Part shown: positions 56,362-64,000 of the stretch, piece after piece
Position numbering within the stretch: position 1 is the stretch's first letter
Layout of the letters: every line of letters starts with the position of its first letter
From: Saccharomyces mikatae IFO 1815
Lineage: Eukaryota > Ascomycota > Saccharomycetes > Saccharomycetales > Saccharomycetaceae
Assembly: GCF_947241705.1 (NCBI RefSeq)
Contig: NC_079261.1
Span: 744,001-808,000 of the forward strand
Direction of reading: 5' to 3'
DNA length: 64,000 nucleotides
Program-made: the position numbers and the translations under genes
The notes under the pieces: model-generated
Seen by the model: the letters and a program-made list of their open reading frames with translations, nothing else
What the model was told of the DNA's origin: nothing
Database searches by the model: none

Positions 56362-56708
56362 TGTTGGAACAGGGATCGACTACTAACCCCTCATTGTTAG
56401 TTATATCACTAGAATATTGTCACGCATGGTGCTTAGAAGACGGCACACTATTATTAGACCTGAGCGAGTGAATCTACACCGCCATCGAACTTTAATAGCA
56501 GTTGGAACGCGGAAGTAATATTGTAAAAGGTAATGAATAACAACGTATGAAATAAAAAAGAAAAAAAAATGGCATGGGATTATTGATTTCCTTCCGTGAA
56601 TTTTTACATCTTAGAGGTGAAGTTCTGGTATATTCTACATACCTAATAGCATTTTTCTTATATCAGCAATAAAGGCCCGACGATTATATAAAACTTACTT
56701 ATATCTCA
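56362..56708 (+). mobile_element. Full-length but old delta LTR fossil (Ty1/Ty2-type)
   Basis: This 347-bp segment begins TGTTGGAAC and ends ATATCTCA, the delta LTR termini. Internal landmarks occur in order: TAGAAGACG near 56435, then GTTCTGGTATATTCTACAT and ACCTAATAG near 56623-56650. Divergence from the consensus is high and no flanking 5-bp duplication is visible, so the insertion is old. It stands alone, without an internal region, 95 bp from the end of the THI gene. Confidence 0.8.
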
Positions 56709-56803
56709 CAACGATTTTTCTTTTTGATATAGTTTTCTTTTAGGATTATAGTTCATTATCTATAAATATACATTTTAATAATCCAAAAGGGACATTATGT
56801 CTA

Positions 56804-58459
56804 TCATTCATATTCAAGAGCGGCGGTCCAGAAATTTGCTTCCAATTCACAAACCTCCGCATATATCGTCACCAAAGTATCAAGTTGTTCTGGAGGGTAT
56901 GTTTCCAATATGTGATTCAAAAGCCTCTCACCTTCAAGCATGGCTTCGTGACACCATGTAGACGAGTATGTATCACACCATTCACGATAAAGAGTACCCT
57001 CGGCTACAGTCACCTCATCCTTAATTTTCGTTAAGGCATGAACATAACCCATTAAGCAAGGATTAAGGGCTATAACTAGTTCTTGCCAGTTCCCTCTTCT
57101 GGCGACATCATTAAAGTAACGACAGTAGGCTCTTAAAGCAGGACCTCTCTGAATTTTCTGTAAGTGGTCCGGGTCTTTGACTCCGAATCCTTCTCTTAAC
57201 CTTCTTTCGTGTTGATTTAGCCCATTACGGACGCAATCAACGATAACTAGCTCCTTTTCAAGATCTTCTAGGCTTGGAGACTTACTACCTGCGATACAGG
57301 AAATTCTAGCATAATTGAGTAAGTATAGATAGTCTTGTTCAATAAAGAATTTGAACTTCTTGCGATCTAATGTACCCTCGGCCACTTTTTTAACAAATTC
57401 ATGATTCACATAGGAGTCCCAGTGAGGTTTGACTTTGGGGTGATTTACCAGGTACTTAAAGAAGCTCTTTCCAGGAATTTTATCAAGAGACCCTTTGACT
57501 GGTTTCTTAGCCACAACGTCTGATGCAGTGAAACATTCATCGCTGAGCATTTTTTCTAGTGGGATTTCTACAGCGTAAACATGATTAATTGGCCCATTGT
57601 CCTTGACAGTCTCCTTAGTGACATCACAGCCAATGGCAATGGCATTTTGGACATACTCAATAGCACCATAAACAGACTGTGGAAGGGAATAACCGCGAGC
57701 CAAGTTGGATGCTATGGCAGAAGCCAGGGTGCACCCAATACCATGAGTGTGGGTGGTCTCAACAAATTTACCCTTATAAGTGATGAACTTTTGTTCGGCG
57801 CCCAAGTAAAGAACGTCGGTTATATATTTTTCATTTCCATCATCCCATGGAATGTGGCCTCCTTTCACTAAAATGTTGGAACATTTTGTGACTTTAGAAA
57901 TGTCTTTGGCGATCTCAAAAACGTCTTCTAATTTATTAACTATTCTGTCTTCCCCTAACAATTTGAAACAGTCTGAGATTTTTGGAGTCAAAACGTCAGC
58001 AAAGGGTGAGATTTTCTCTACAATTAAACCGGCTACGTCCTTTCCAGCTGAATTAGAACAAGAAGTGGCACATAGAACGGGATCAACCACTAGTTTAGGT
58101 CTTTTTTCACCAAGCTGAACAAGCTTTTCGTGCAAAACCTCGATAGCAGCCGTCGTAAGCATACCAGTTTTAATAACATCGCATTTCATGTCCTTTAAAT
58201 TTGCTTCCAGTATTTGGGAAACAACATCCTTTGGGGTGTTTTTGATACCGTACACCTTCACTGGAGTTTGCGCAGTCAAAGTGGTGATGCATGTCATGGC
58301 GTAACATCTGTGGGCCGTGATAGTCTTGATATCAGCCTCAATACCGGCACCACCACTTGAATCTGCCCCGGCAATGGACAAAATGGTTGGTAATTTTTCA
58401 TTGCTAGCTAGAGTAAGGTATGGGGGAGGCGTGTTAATGCTCACTGTAGAATAGGTCAT
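56804..58459 (-). CDS. THI21: HMP-P kinase / thiaminase II bifunctional protein (THI20/THI21 family)
   Basis: The 551-residue protein equals S. cerevisiae Thi21 and Thi20 in length. The N-terminal ThiD-like kinase (about 25-300) phosphorylates hydroxymethylpyrimidine phosphate in thiamine synthesis; it has SIAGADSSGGAGIEADIKT and the anion-hole motif HTHGIGCTLASA with Cys243. The C-terminal TenA-like domain (about 335-551) has FIEQDYLYLLNYAR and EANFWTAALEYE. Two cysteines in CATSC (130, 134) replace residues usually Val/Met and Gly in this loop. Named THI21 by position between CLN2 and APM1, but the paralogues THI20 and THI22 are hard to separate, and orientation is opposite to that implied by YPL258C. 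Confidence 0.85.
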   Translation of the reverse strand: MTYSTVSINTPPPYLTLASNEKLPTILSIAGADSSGGAGIEADIKTITAHRCYAMTCITTLTAQTPVKVYGIKNTPKDVVSQILEANLKDMKCDVIKTGMLTTAAIEVLHEKLVQLGEKRPKLVVDPVLCATSCSNSAGKDVAGLIVEKISPFADVLTPKISDCFKLLGEDRIVNKLEDVFEIAKDISKVTKCSNILVKGGHIPWDDGNEKYITDVLYLGAEQKFITYKGKFVETTHTHGIGCTLASAIASNLARGYSLPQSVYGAIEYVQNAIAIGCDVTKETVKDNGPINHVYAVEIPLEKMLSDECFTASDVVAKKPVKGSLDKIPGKSFFKYLVNHPKVKPHWDSYVNHEFVKKVAEGTLDRKKFKFFIEQDYLYLLNYARISCIAGSKSPSLEDLEKELVIVDCVRNGLNQHERRLREGFGVKDPDHLQKIQRGPALRAYCRYFNDVARRGNWQELVIALNPCLMGYVHALTKIKDEVTVAEGTLYREWCDTYSSTWCHEAMLEGERLLNHILETYPPEQLDTLVTIYAEVCELEANFWTAALEYE

Positions 58460-59606
58460 CGGGGAAGGATAAAATTTTGATCTTTTACTTCGTTCAATAA
58501 AGTGTCAAAACTCGAGACAACAAGAGGTACGAACAGTGTCTTTTGTCTCCTATCTTTTATGTCATTGTTCAAATATTAGAACCATCTCTTGTCGAATCGT
58601 ACAGCTCTAAGGGTTTCCAATATTTAACTTGGATACATCAATATAATAGAAAAGAAAATATATACCCATAGGTGTCATTAAGTAAACAAGAGGTGCAAAA
58701 ATAAAAGGCAACAATCGACAGATGCCAAGTTCTTCCATGCATTTCGATGAAGCTTAATGTCACAATAGAATCCTGCATGTTCATGCAAATAAAGGGAACA
58801 CATACTGAATCTGAAATAGGCAATTTGGTAGAAGACAATTTGATAGAAGAAGTTCGTTTTGGAGGATCACAAGCAATTCATATCACTTTGGTCTGTCTTT
58901 CAAATGTTTTCTCGAGTATACAGTTGTTACAAAGAATATTTTATGGTAATTTGGGATTTACATAGACTATTGAGATGTGGCGACAAATTTTGCTATTCCA
59001 TTTTTATTGATAATTAGTGCTGGTTTGTTATAGAAATATAAAAGCTATAACAATAATAATAACATTTACCTTTGAAAATTATTCATTAAAAATATCTCTT
59101 AAAAGCCAATTATTAATTAATTAATCAATTGATAAATACATAAACATTATTTTTTTCATAGCCAATAATGTAAATAAACGGTCATATTAAAATATTTATA
59201 GTATTATGCGTTGACCCTCTACTATATAAGAGAACGTATGAATTACAGAATGTTTAGACACTGAATATGACATAGGTAAGTTCAATCGCTATTGAGCGGA
59301 TCTTCAACATTAGCTGTCACTCTTGTCTGAATAGTTAATTAATCATTTTTGACTCTGAAGCAATTGAATTACTAATGCAAGAATATAAAAAGCGTTTTTT
59401 TAATTGCTGTCCAAGTATCTAAACCATCGGTAGGTGTAGTTACATTATTAGACAACTATGTTTTTTTTTAGTTGTCGCCAAGTGCGTTCGCTACAGTAAC
59501 AACCGATATATGGCAGTTGAACCATGCTCTCATGACGTGAACTACTGCTATAGTTAAAAGCCAACTCGTTACAGTAATGACATTGAAGGGAGTCTCATCT
59601 TCTTTC
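58460..59606. other. THI gene promoter and AT-rich intergenic
   Basis: The 1.15-kb stretch holds the promoter of the THI gene (minus strand) and a very AT-rich segment at about 59000-59170. Short frames (58638-58838 minus, 58747-58965 plus) have no family signal. I see no LTR remnant in it that I can align. Confidence 0.4.
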
Positions 59607-59617
59607 AAAAAAAAAAA
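59607..59617 (-). terminator. RNA polymerase III terminator (T11) of tRNA-Trp
   Basis: Eleven consecutive A residues on the plus strand read as T11 on the minus strand, starting 5 nt after the tRNA 3' end. This is an ample Pol III stop signal. Confidence 0.9.
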
Positions 59618-59622
59618 TAAAT

Positions 59623-59728
59623 TGAAACGGACAGGAATTGAACCTGCAACCCTTCGATTGCAATCTTGTTCCATGGAATTTCCAAGATTTAATTGGAGTC
59701 GAAAGCTCTACCATTGAGCCACCGCTTC
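59623..59728 (-). tRNA. tW(CCA): tRNA-Trp (anticodon CCA) with intron
   Basis: On the minus strand the 106-nt gene starts GAAGCGGTGGC and ends CCGTTTCA, with a seven-pair acceptor stem, A box TGGCTCAATGG and B box GGTTCAATTCC. The anticodon CCA is at 59694-59696. A 34-nt intron (59659-59692) starts one base after the anticodon, as in all yeast tRNA introns; the spliced loop is CTCCAAA. Tryptophan tRNA with a 34-nt intron is the standard yeast form. Confidence 0.97.
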
Positions 59729-59734
59729 AACTTT

Positions 59735-59822
59735 TGTTGAAAGATTATATCTTAACATAGGATACGTCAGTATGACAATACATCATTCTAAACGTTCATA
59801 AAACATATATGTGAGATGTGGG
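59735..59822 (+). mobile_element. Sigma (Ty3) LTR fossil fragment
   Basis: GGATACGTCAGTATGACAAT followed by ACATCATTCTAAACGTTCAT and AAAACATATATG matches the 5' part of the sigma LTR of Ty3. It begins at TGTTG, about 6 bp upstream of the tRNA-Trp 5' end. Ty3 is known to integrate next to tRNA gene starts, so the location supports the call. Only the first ~90 bp remain; another LTR adjoins it. Confidence 0.85.
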
Positions 59823-59831
59823 TGAATTTTG

Positions 59832-60331
59832 TGTTGGAATAAGTGATTACTACTATGCACTTATTCGTATAAATTTGAGTAGGAATTCTAATAATAGAAT
59901 TGTTGGAATAAGTGATTACTACTATACATTTATTCATATAAATTGTTGTAGTTGATGACGAACATTCTTTAACATGATACTAATGATGTTGAGTAAATTA
60001 ATACTAACATTCTTATGGTGATACCAATTTAAATGGAGTAGGGAAATTCTAATTATAGAATTTCCTGCACTAATAAGATAAAGATCTATTAATTGTCCAG
60101 AACTTAGTATATAAGAAGATGAGTTAACACTAAATTCTTATCATCAACACTCTGATTTATGTCTGAACCTTTTGGTTTAATACACCCAATCAGCGTGTGT
60201 TTTATATACCTCTCTTATATAGATTAAGAAGGAACGACTATTCTTAATTATTACAACTTACTAAACTACTAATTATCAACAAGAATTTACCGCAGTAATG
60301 AGATAAAGATCTATTAATTGATCAGAACTTA
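59832..60331 (+). mobile_element. Older LTR fossil (Ty4/Tsu4-like), split by a nested LTR
   Basis: An outer LTR of the same family as the nested copy begins TGTTGGAATAAGTG at 59832, is interrupted at 59900 by the inserted copy and continues at 60282-60331 (AGATAAAGATCTATTAATTG). Its left part is shorter than the nested copy and its right end stops at 60331, where an inverted fragment begins. The family assignment to the Ty4/Tsu4 group is from termini and size and is tentative. Confidence 0.75.
59901..60281 (+). mobile_element. Nested solo LTR (Ty4/Tsu4-like), looks whole, 381 bp
   Basis: It starts TGTTGGAATAAGTGATTAC and ends AATTATCAACA, and is flanked by the 5-bp target duplication AGAAT (59896-59900 and 60282-60286). 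The length fits Ty4/Tsu4-type LTRs (about 370 bp) better than delta (about 334 bp) or sigma (about 340 bp). It is a solo LTR without internal sequence. The intact duplication says it is younger than the LTR it interrupts. Confidence 0.85.
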
Positions 60332-60470
60332 TATTCCAATATAATTGGTATCATCGTAAGAATGGTTGTATTCATTTACCCAACATTATTAGTATCATGT
60401 TAAAGAATGTTCGTCATCAACTGCTCCAATAATACGAATAAATGTATAGTAGTAATTACTTATTCCAACA
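60332..60470 (-). mobile_element. Inverted 5' fragment of the same LTR family
   Basis: On the minus strand it starts TGTTGGAATAAGTAATTAC at 60470 and follows the first ~140 bp of the 59901-60281 copy (TTGATGACGAACATTC and so on). It therefore forms an inverted repeat with 59901-60040. It is a truncated fossil. Confidence 0.8.
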
Positions 60471-60478
60471 ACACAGGA

Positions 60479-61092
60479 AATATTATTAGGCACTTAAAAT
60501 GTACTAGAAGTTCTTCATAGGTATGTAGAAATCCAAGAAATGAAATCCATGGTTATACATGATTCTGTAAATACTTTATTATCATTTTGTATTGAGAGAT
60601 TGGCGAATTTTGAGATGATTGTTGGGATTCCATTGTTGATAAAGGCAATAATATTAGGTATGTAGATATACTAGAAGTTCTCCTCAAGGATATAGGAATC
60701 CAATAAATGGAACTCGTAATTCTACATAATTCTGTATATGCTTTTATTGTCATTTTATATTTGTCAGTCATTATCCTATTACATTATCAATCCTTGCATT
60801 TCAGCTTCCACTTATTTCGATGACCGCTTCTCATAACTTATGTCATCTTATAACACCGTATATGATAATGTACTAGTAGTATGACTACTAGTTGATAGAC
60901 GATAGTTGATTTTCATTCCAACATGTATGTTGTTATCCATTATTCCATTGCATTATCAATCCTTGTGTTTCAGCTTTCACTAACTTCGATCACAGTTTCT
61001 CATATCTTATGTAATCTTCTAATACTGTATATGATAAAATACTAGTAATGTGACTACTAGCTGATATATGATAGTTGATTTTTATTCAAACA
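60479..61092 (-). mobile_element. Older delta LTR fossil, split by a nested delta
   Basis: Two parts of one delta LTR in minus orientation: 60479-60592 (3' portion, TGTACTAGAAGTTCTTCAT) and 60929-61092 (5' portion, ATTATCAATCCTTGTGTTTC and GATAGTTGATTTTTATTC). They are separated by the inserted delta at 60593-60923. The outer 3' end is cut off next to the inverted LTR fragment ending at 60470. Confidence 0.85.
60593..60923 (-). mobile_element. Nested solo delta LTR, looks whole, 331 bp
   Basis: On the minus strand it runs from TGTTGGAATGAAAATCAAC (60923) to the delta 3' end ...CCAATCTCTCA (60593). It has the TATATCTACATACCTAATAT landmark and the first codons of the Ty gag frame that lie inside delta LTRs (MESQQSSQNSPISQ). 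The 5-bp target duplication TGTAT flanks it at 60588-60592 and 60924-60928. It is a solo Ty1/Ty2-type LTR inserted into an older delta. Confidence 0.93.
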
Positions 61093-62026
61093 GTAAGTTG
61101 TTAATTCTCTCTTGTGCATTTCAAATTCTTAGGGGGGAAACTTCTTGAGTGCAGATTAAATACCTAACGATAATGTCAATGACATCCCCATAGTGGTCAC
61201 TAAAAATACCACCAAAACGCTCTTACTGCGAAGATTGGCAAAGGAAACCTTGGTTAATACTTTTTCAGGCTGGTTCAGTGAACAAGGTGCCATTAAAAGT
61301 GTCCCTTGGTGTATGTTGCGACGCTTCCAGTCACCTAGCTTGAATATTGCCTTTAATCTCTGCTAAATATATATAACTTCTTAGGAAATTTGTCGGAAAT
61401 GCGTGCAAGAGAAACCTTCATCTTTTTTGAACATAATTCTGCAGTGAAGATTTTTCTGTAATTATGAATAAGATGCTACCACAGGCAGTTCCTACATGCA
61501 ATCAGTAATATACGTAGAAAAAAGAAAATATTGTTAGAAAGAGGAGAGTCTGTTAAAGCCTCCCCCACCCTATGAACAGATTTGAGCGTCAGGATAGCTA
61601 GATAAGAATAGGTAATCTGTTACCAAAAAAGATCTAATAGGTATCATCTGGTAGAGAGTATGTTCTTCTATATAGATCATTTTGGACACTTCCCCTTTCA
61701 AAAAAAAGCGCTGAATAGTGACCTCAATCCTTAAGTTTCGCAATAGACCCCAGCTATTTGTAAAGCCTTGTACAAGGCCATGAAACAGTTTTGTTCACGC
61801 CAATATACTACAAATTGTCACTTTATTAATATGGATTCTGATTATGCGCTATATTCACCGTAATTAGCGATAATATCGTAAGTAGTTCTACTATTGCTAG
61901 AAGGTGAAAATTGGGAAATAAACGGGAACTAGGCTGAATAGAAAAGTGCATAGAAAAACAAGTTGTACGATTCAATATAGGAGTGTTTCTAAAAATTTGT
62001 GAATTAAGAACTTGGAGGAACACGGA
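61093..62026. other. LTR-APM1 intergenic with an open stretch lacking ATG
   Basis: The 934-bp region holds the APM1 promoter. A 68-codon stop-free stretch in the plus strand (61160-61363, stop at 61364) reads like protein (TLLLRRLAKETLVNTFSGWF) but has no early ATG; it may be a gene remnant or chance. I see no other gene or repeat. Confidence 0.35.
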
Positions 62027-63457
62027 ATGGCTTCTGCGGTATATTTTTGCGACCATAATGGGAAACCACTCTTATCAAGAAGATATAGAGATGATGTACC
62101 ACTTTCCGCAATTGATAAATTCTCTACATTACTGTCGGATTTAGAGGAGCAATCAAATCTGATTCCTCCATGTTTAAATCACAATGGGCTCGAGTATCTA
62201 TTCATCCAACATAACGATTTATACTTGGTGGCAATTGTTACCTCGCTTACTGCCAATGCGGCTGCCATTTTTACTTTTTTGCACAAGCTAGTAGAGGTAC
62301 TGAGTGACTATTTAAAAACTGTTGAAGAAGAATCTATAAGAGATAATTTCGTTATAATATACGAACTGTTGGATGAAGTGATGGATTACGGTATACCACA
62401 AATTACCGAAACTAAGATGCTAAAGCAATACATAACACAGAAGTCCTTCAAACTAGTAAAATCCGCTAAAAAAAAGAGAAATGCTACTCGACCACCTGTC
62501 GCATTAACAAATTCAGTTAGTTGGAGGCCCGAAGGTATTACTCATAAGAAAAACGAGGCTTTTCTGGATATTGTTGAATCTATTAATATGCTAATGACTC
62601 AAAAGGGTCAAGTTCTAAGGTCAGAAATTATTGGCGATGTCAAAGTTAATTCAAAATTATCCGGTATGCCTGATCTAAAGTTGGGCATTAACGACAAGGG
62701 TATTTTCTCCAAGTATTTGGATAATGATTCTAATATACCATCTGCAGTCAGCGCGGCAACGTCCGATAATAATACAGATACCGATAAGAAACCATCCATA
62801 ACATCGTCTTCGACCACAAGCAAGAGGAAGGTCAATATAGAATTAGAAGATTTGAAGTTTCATCAGTGCGTTCGATTAAGTAAATTCGAAAACGAAAAAA
62901 TTATAACGTTTATACCACCGGATGGGAAGTTCGATTTAATGAATTACAGGCTATCTACCACAATAAAACCATTAATTTGGTGCGATGTAAACGTGCAAGT
63001 TCATTCGAATTCTAGAATTGAAATCCATTGTAAGGCGAAGGCCCAAATTAAAAGAAAATCTACTGCAACTAATGTGGAAATATTGATACCGGTTCCGGAT
63101 GATGCCGATACGCCGACTTTCAAATACTCACATGGGTCCTTAAAGTATGTTCCTGAAAAAAGTGCAATTTTATGGAAATTAAGAAGTTTCCCTGGAGGTA
63201 AAGAGTACTCAATGTCAGCAGAGTTAGGGCTACCTTCAATATCAACTAGCAAGGATGGCAGTAGAACAATACCAAAAAGTAACGCAAAACTCTTAAAGGG
63301 GCCTGTTCAAATTAAGTTCCAGATTCCTTACTTTACCACTTCGGGTATTCAAGTACGTTACCTAAAGATTAATGAACCAAAACTACAGTATAAGAGTTAC
63401 CCATGGGTAAGATATATCACGCAGAGTGGTGATGATTATACGATAAGGCTAACATAA
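62027..63457 (+). CDS. APM1: Clathrin adaptor AP-1 medium (mu1) subunit Apm1
   Basis: The 476-residue protein (475 in S. cerevisiae) is the mu1 chain of the AP-1 adaptor acting at the trans-Golgi and endosomes. The longin-like N-terminal domain (1-145, MASAVYFCDHNGKPLL) contacts the other subunits. A Lys/Ser linker (about 145-285, with a short insert NSVSWRPEGITHKKNEAFLD that starts the mu homology domain) precedes the C-terminal beta-sandwich that binds YxxPhi sorting signals and ends YPWVRYITQSGDDYTIRLT. The ATG at 62027 is the first in frame; upstream codons start at TTG. Confidence 0.97.
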   Translation: MASAVYFCDHNGKPLLSRRYRDDVPLSAIDKFSTLLSDLEEQSNLIPPCLNHNGLEYLFIQHNDLYLVAIVTSLTANAAAIFTFLHKLVEVLSDYLKTVEEESIRDNFVIIYELLDEVMDYGIPQITETKMLKQYITQKSFKLVKSAKKKRNATRPPVALTNSVSWRPEGITHKKNEAFLDIVESINMLMTQKGQVLRSEIIGDVKVNSKLSGMPDLKLGINDKGIFSKYLDNDSNIPSAVSAATSDNNTDTDKKPSITSSSTTSKRKVNIELEDLKFHQCVRLSKFENEKIITFIPPDGKFDLMNYRLSTTIKPLIWCDVNVQVHSNSRIEIHCKAKAQIKRKSTATNVEILIPVPDDADTPTFKYSHGSLKYVPEKSAILWKLRSFPGGKEYSMSAELGLPSISTSKDGSRTIPKSNAKLLKGPVQIKFQIPYFTTSGIQVRYLKINEPKLQYKSYPWVRYITQSGDDYTIRLT

Positions 63458-63736
63458 TAGCAAGAAAAAAAATAAAAAAACAGATTCCACGGTGCATGGA
63501 CAAAGATTCAGGTGTATATCGTTTTTTTTCCTTTTTCCTCTTCCCTATTGACAATCATGCTAATGACATATAAAGTTGTTTTTATATTTGTATTTTTATA
63601 GATGCTCATTCAGGGTTTGTTATATACATAGACATAAGAGAATAACTTTTTTTTTTCTTTCTGTGTTTCACTTCGTTGTTAGTGTTGTTTCTGCAAATAA
63701 ATGGAAAGAAACAAAAAAATAGAGAAGTACTGTCAC
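63458..63736. other. APM1-CUB1 convergent intergenic
   Basis: A 279-bp region between the convergent 3' ends, with T-rich runs at 63520-63535 and 63649-63658 that fit yeast 3'-end formation. No gene seen. Confidence 0.4.
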
Positions 63737-64000
63737 CTACTCCCGTTGGTATTCCGATTCAGTTTCAGAGTTCGAATCTACAACTGATTCTTCATTATCC
63801 CCATCATCGGAGTTATCACTTGAACTAGGGTTCTGTGCTCTTTCTTCCGCTTCCACTTTTAATTCATGCAAGATATCAAAACATTCTGCTAACAAAGCAT
63901 TTAATATACCTTGTCCTTCAGGAATGTTACCATCTGAGTCATAGAATATACCGTCGGTTCTCAGGTTATCTAGTGAAGCCAATTTCATTTGATACGGATA
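63737..64000 (-). CDS. CUB1: C-terminal end of Cub1 (YPL260W homologue), cut by the window edge
   Basis: The last 87 codons and the stop codon of a minus-strand gene whose start lies beyond position 64000. The fragment includes ASLDNLRTDGIFYDSDGNIP, a helical LNALLAECFDILHELKVEA and an acidic Ser/Asp/Glu tail (SSDNSDDGDNEESVVDSNSE). It is assigned to YPL260W/CUB1 (551 residues in S. cerevisiae) because it converges on APM1 as YPL260W does. Cub1 is linked to proteasome and DNA-repair phenotypes; the fragment itself shows no catalytic motif. Confidence 0.85.
   Translation of the reverse strand, partial: YPYQMKLASLDNLRTDGIFYDSDGNIPEGQGILNALLAECFDILHELKVEAEERAQNPSSSDNSDDGDNEESVVDSNSETESEYQRE

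Noticed and set aside
59000-59170. Replication origin in the AT-rich segment near tRNA-Trp
   Set aside because: Despite the AT richness I could not find a clean match to the 11-bp ARS consensus; a functional or mapping test would be needed.

Overview
The window is nuclear DNA of a Saccharomyces yeast (sensu stricto group) but not S. cerevisiae itself. It holds 26 recognisable nuclear protein genes in the order known from the left arm of S. cerevisiae chromosome XVI (YPL229W to YPL260W), read here in the opposite orientation. The proteins are near-identical for conserved factors (Hsp82, Rpl36, Rvb2, Fas2) and clearly diverged for fast ones (Gal4, Gyp5, Bbp1). A non-cerevisiae sister species (for example the S. 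uvarum/eubayanus, kudriavzevii, arboricola or mikatae lineages) fits; I cannot settle which from the sequence alone. There are two spliced genes (CIN2, RPL36B), both with GTATGT, TACTAAC and AG signals, and one intron-containing tRNA-Trp gene.

Layout. 1-12 kb: a minus-strand run of a poly-Q protein (YPL229W), the stress zinc-finger factor USV1, FAS2 (fatty acid synthase alpha), the syntaxin SSO1 and the kinetochore protein NSL1. 12.5-18.6 kb: VMA11, RVB2, the vacuolar kinase ENV7, SUI3 (eIF2 beta) and YAR1. 19.4-29.5 kb: HSP82 with heat-shock elements, spliced CIN2, IQG1 and SRP68. 29.9-41.5 kb: HUT1, YPL245W, the rhomboid RBD2, a WD40 protein (YPL247C), GAL4 and GYP5. 41.8-53.1 kb: spliced RPL36B, ICY2, YAH1, VIK1, HFI1, BBP1 and CLN2. 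53.1-62.0 kb is the only accessory stretch: eroded delta LTRs, a decayed coding region, a THI20/THI21-family gene, tRNA-Trp and a nested pile of LTR fossils. 62.0-64 kb: APM1 and the C-terminal end of CUB1 (YPL260W).

The genes are independently transcribed housekeeping and regulatory genes, not an operon or a system. Readable promoter logic includes a stress-element (AGGGG) cluster before USV1, an inositol/choline-type E-box and a Reb1 site before FAS2, heat-shock elements and a TATA box before HSP82, a Mig1-type site before GAL4, a Rap1 site before RPL36B and SBF-type CACGAAA boxes before CLN2.

I found no new multi-gene system. The most informative novelties are the CLN2-APM1 interval (THI gene opposite in orientation to what the S. 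cerevisiae name YPL258C implies, flanked by delta relics in opposite orientations, two nested LTR insertions with intact 5-bp target duplications, a decayed gene of unknown family), a perfect 12-bp inverted repeat and a C15 tract near ICY2, and possible upstream in-frame starts for GAL4 and BBP1.
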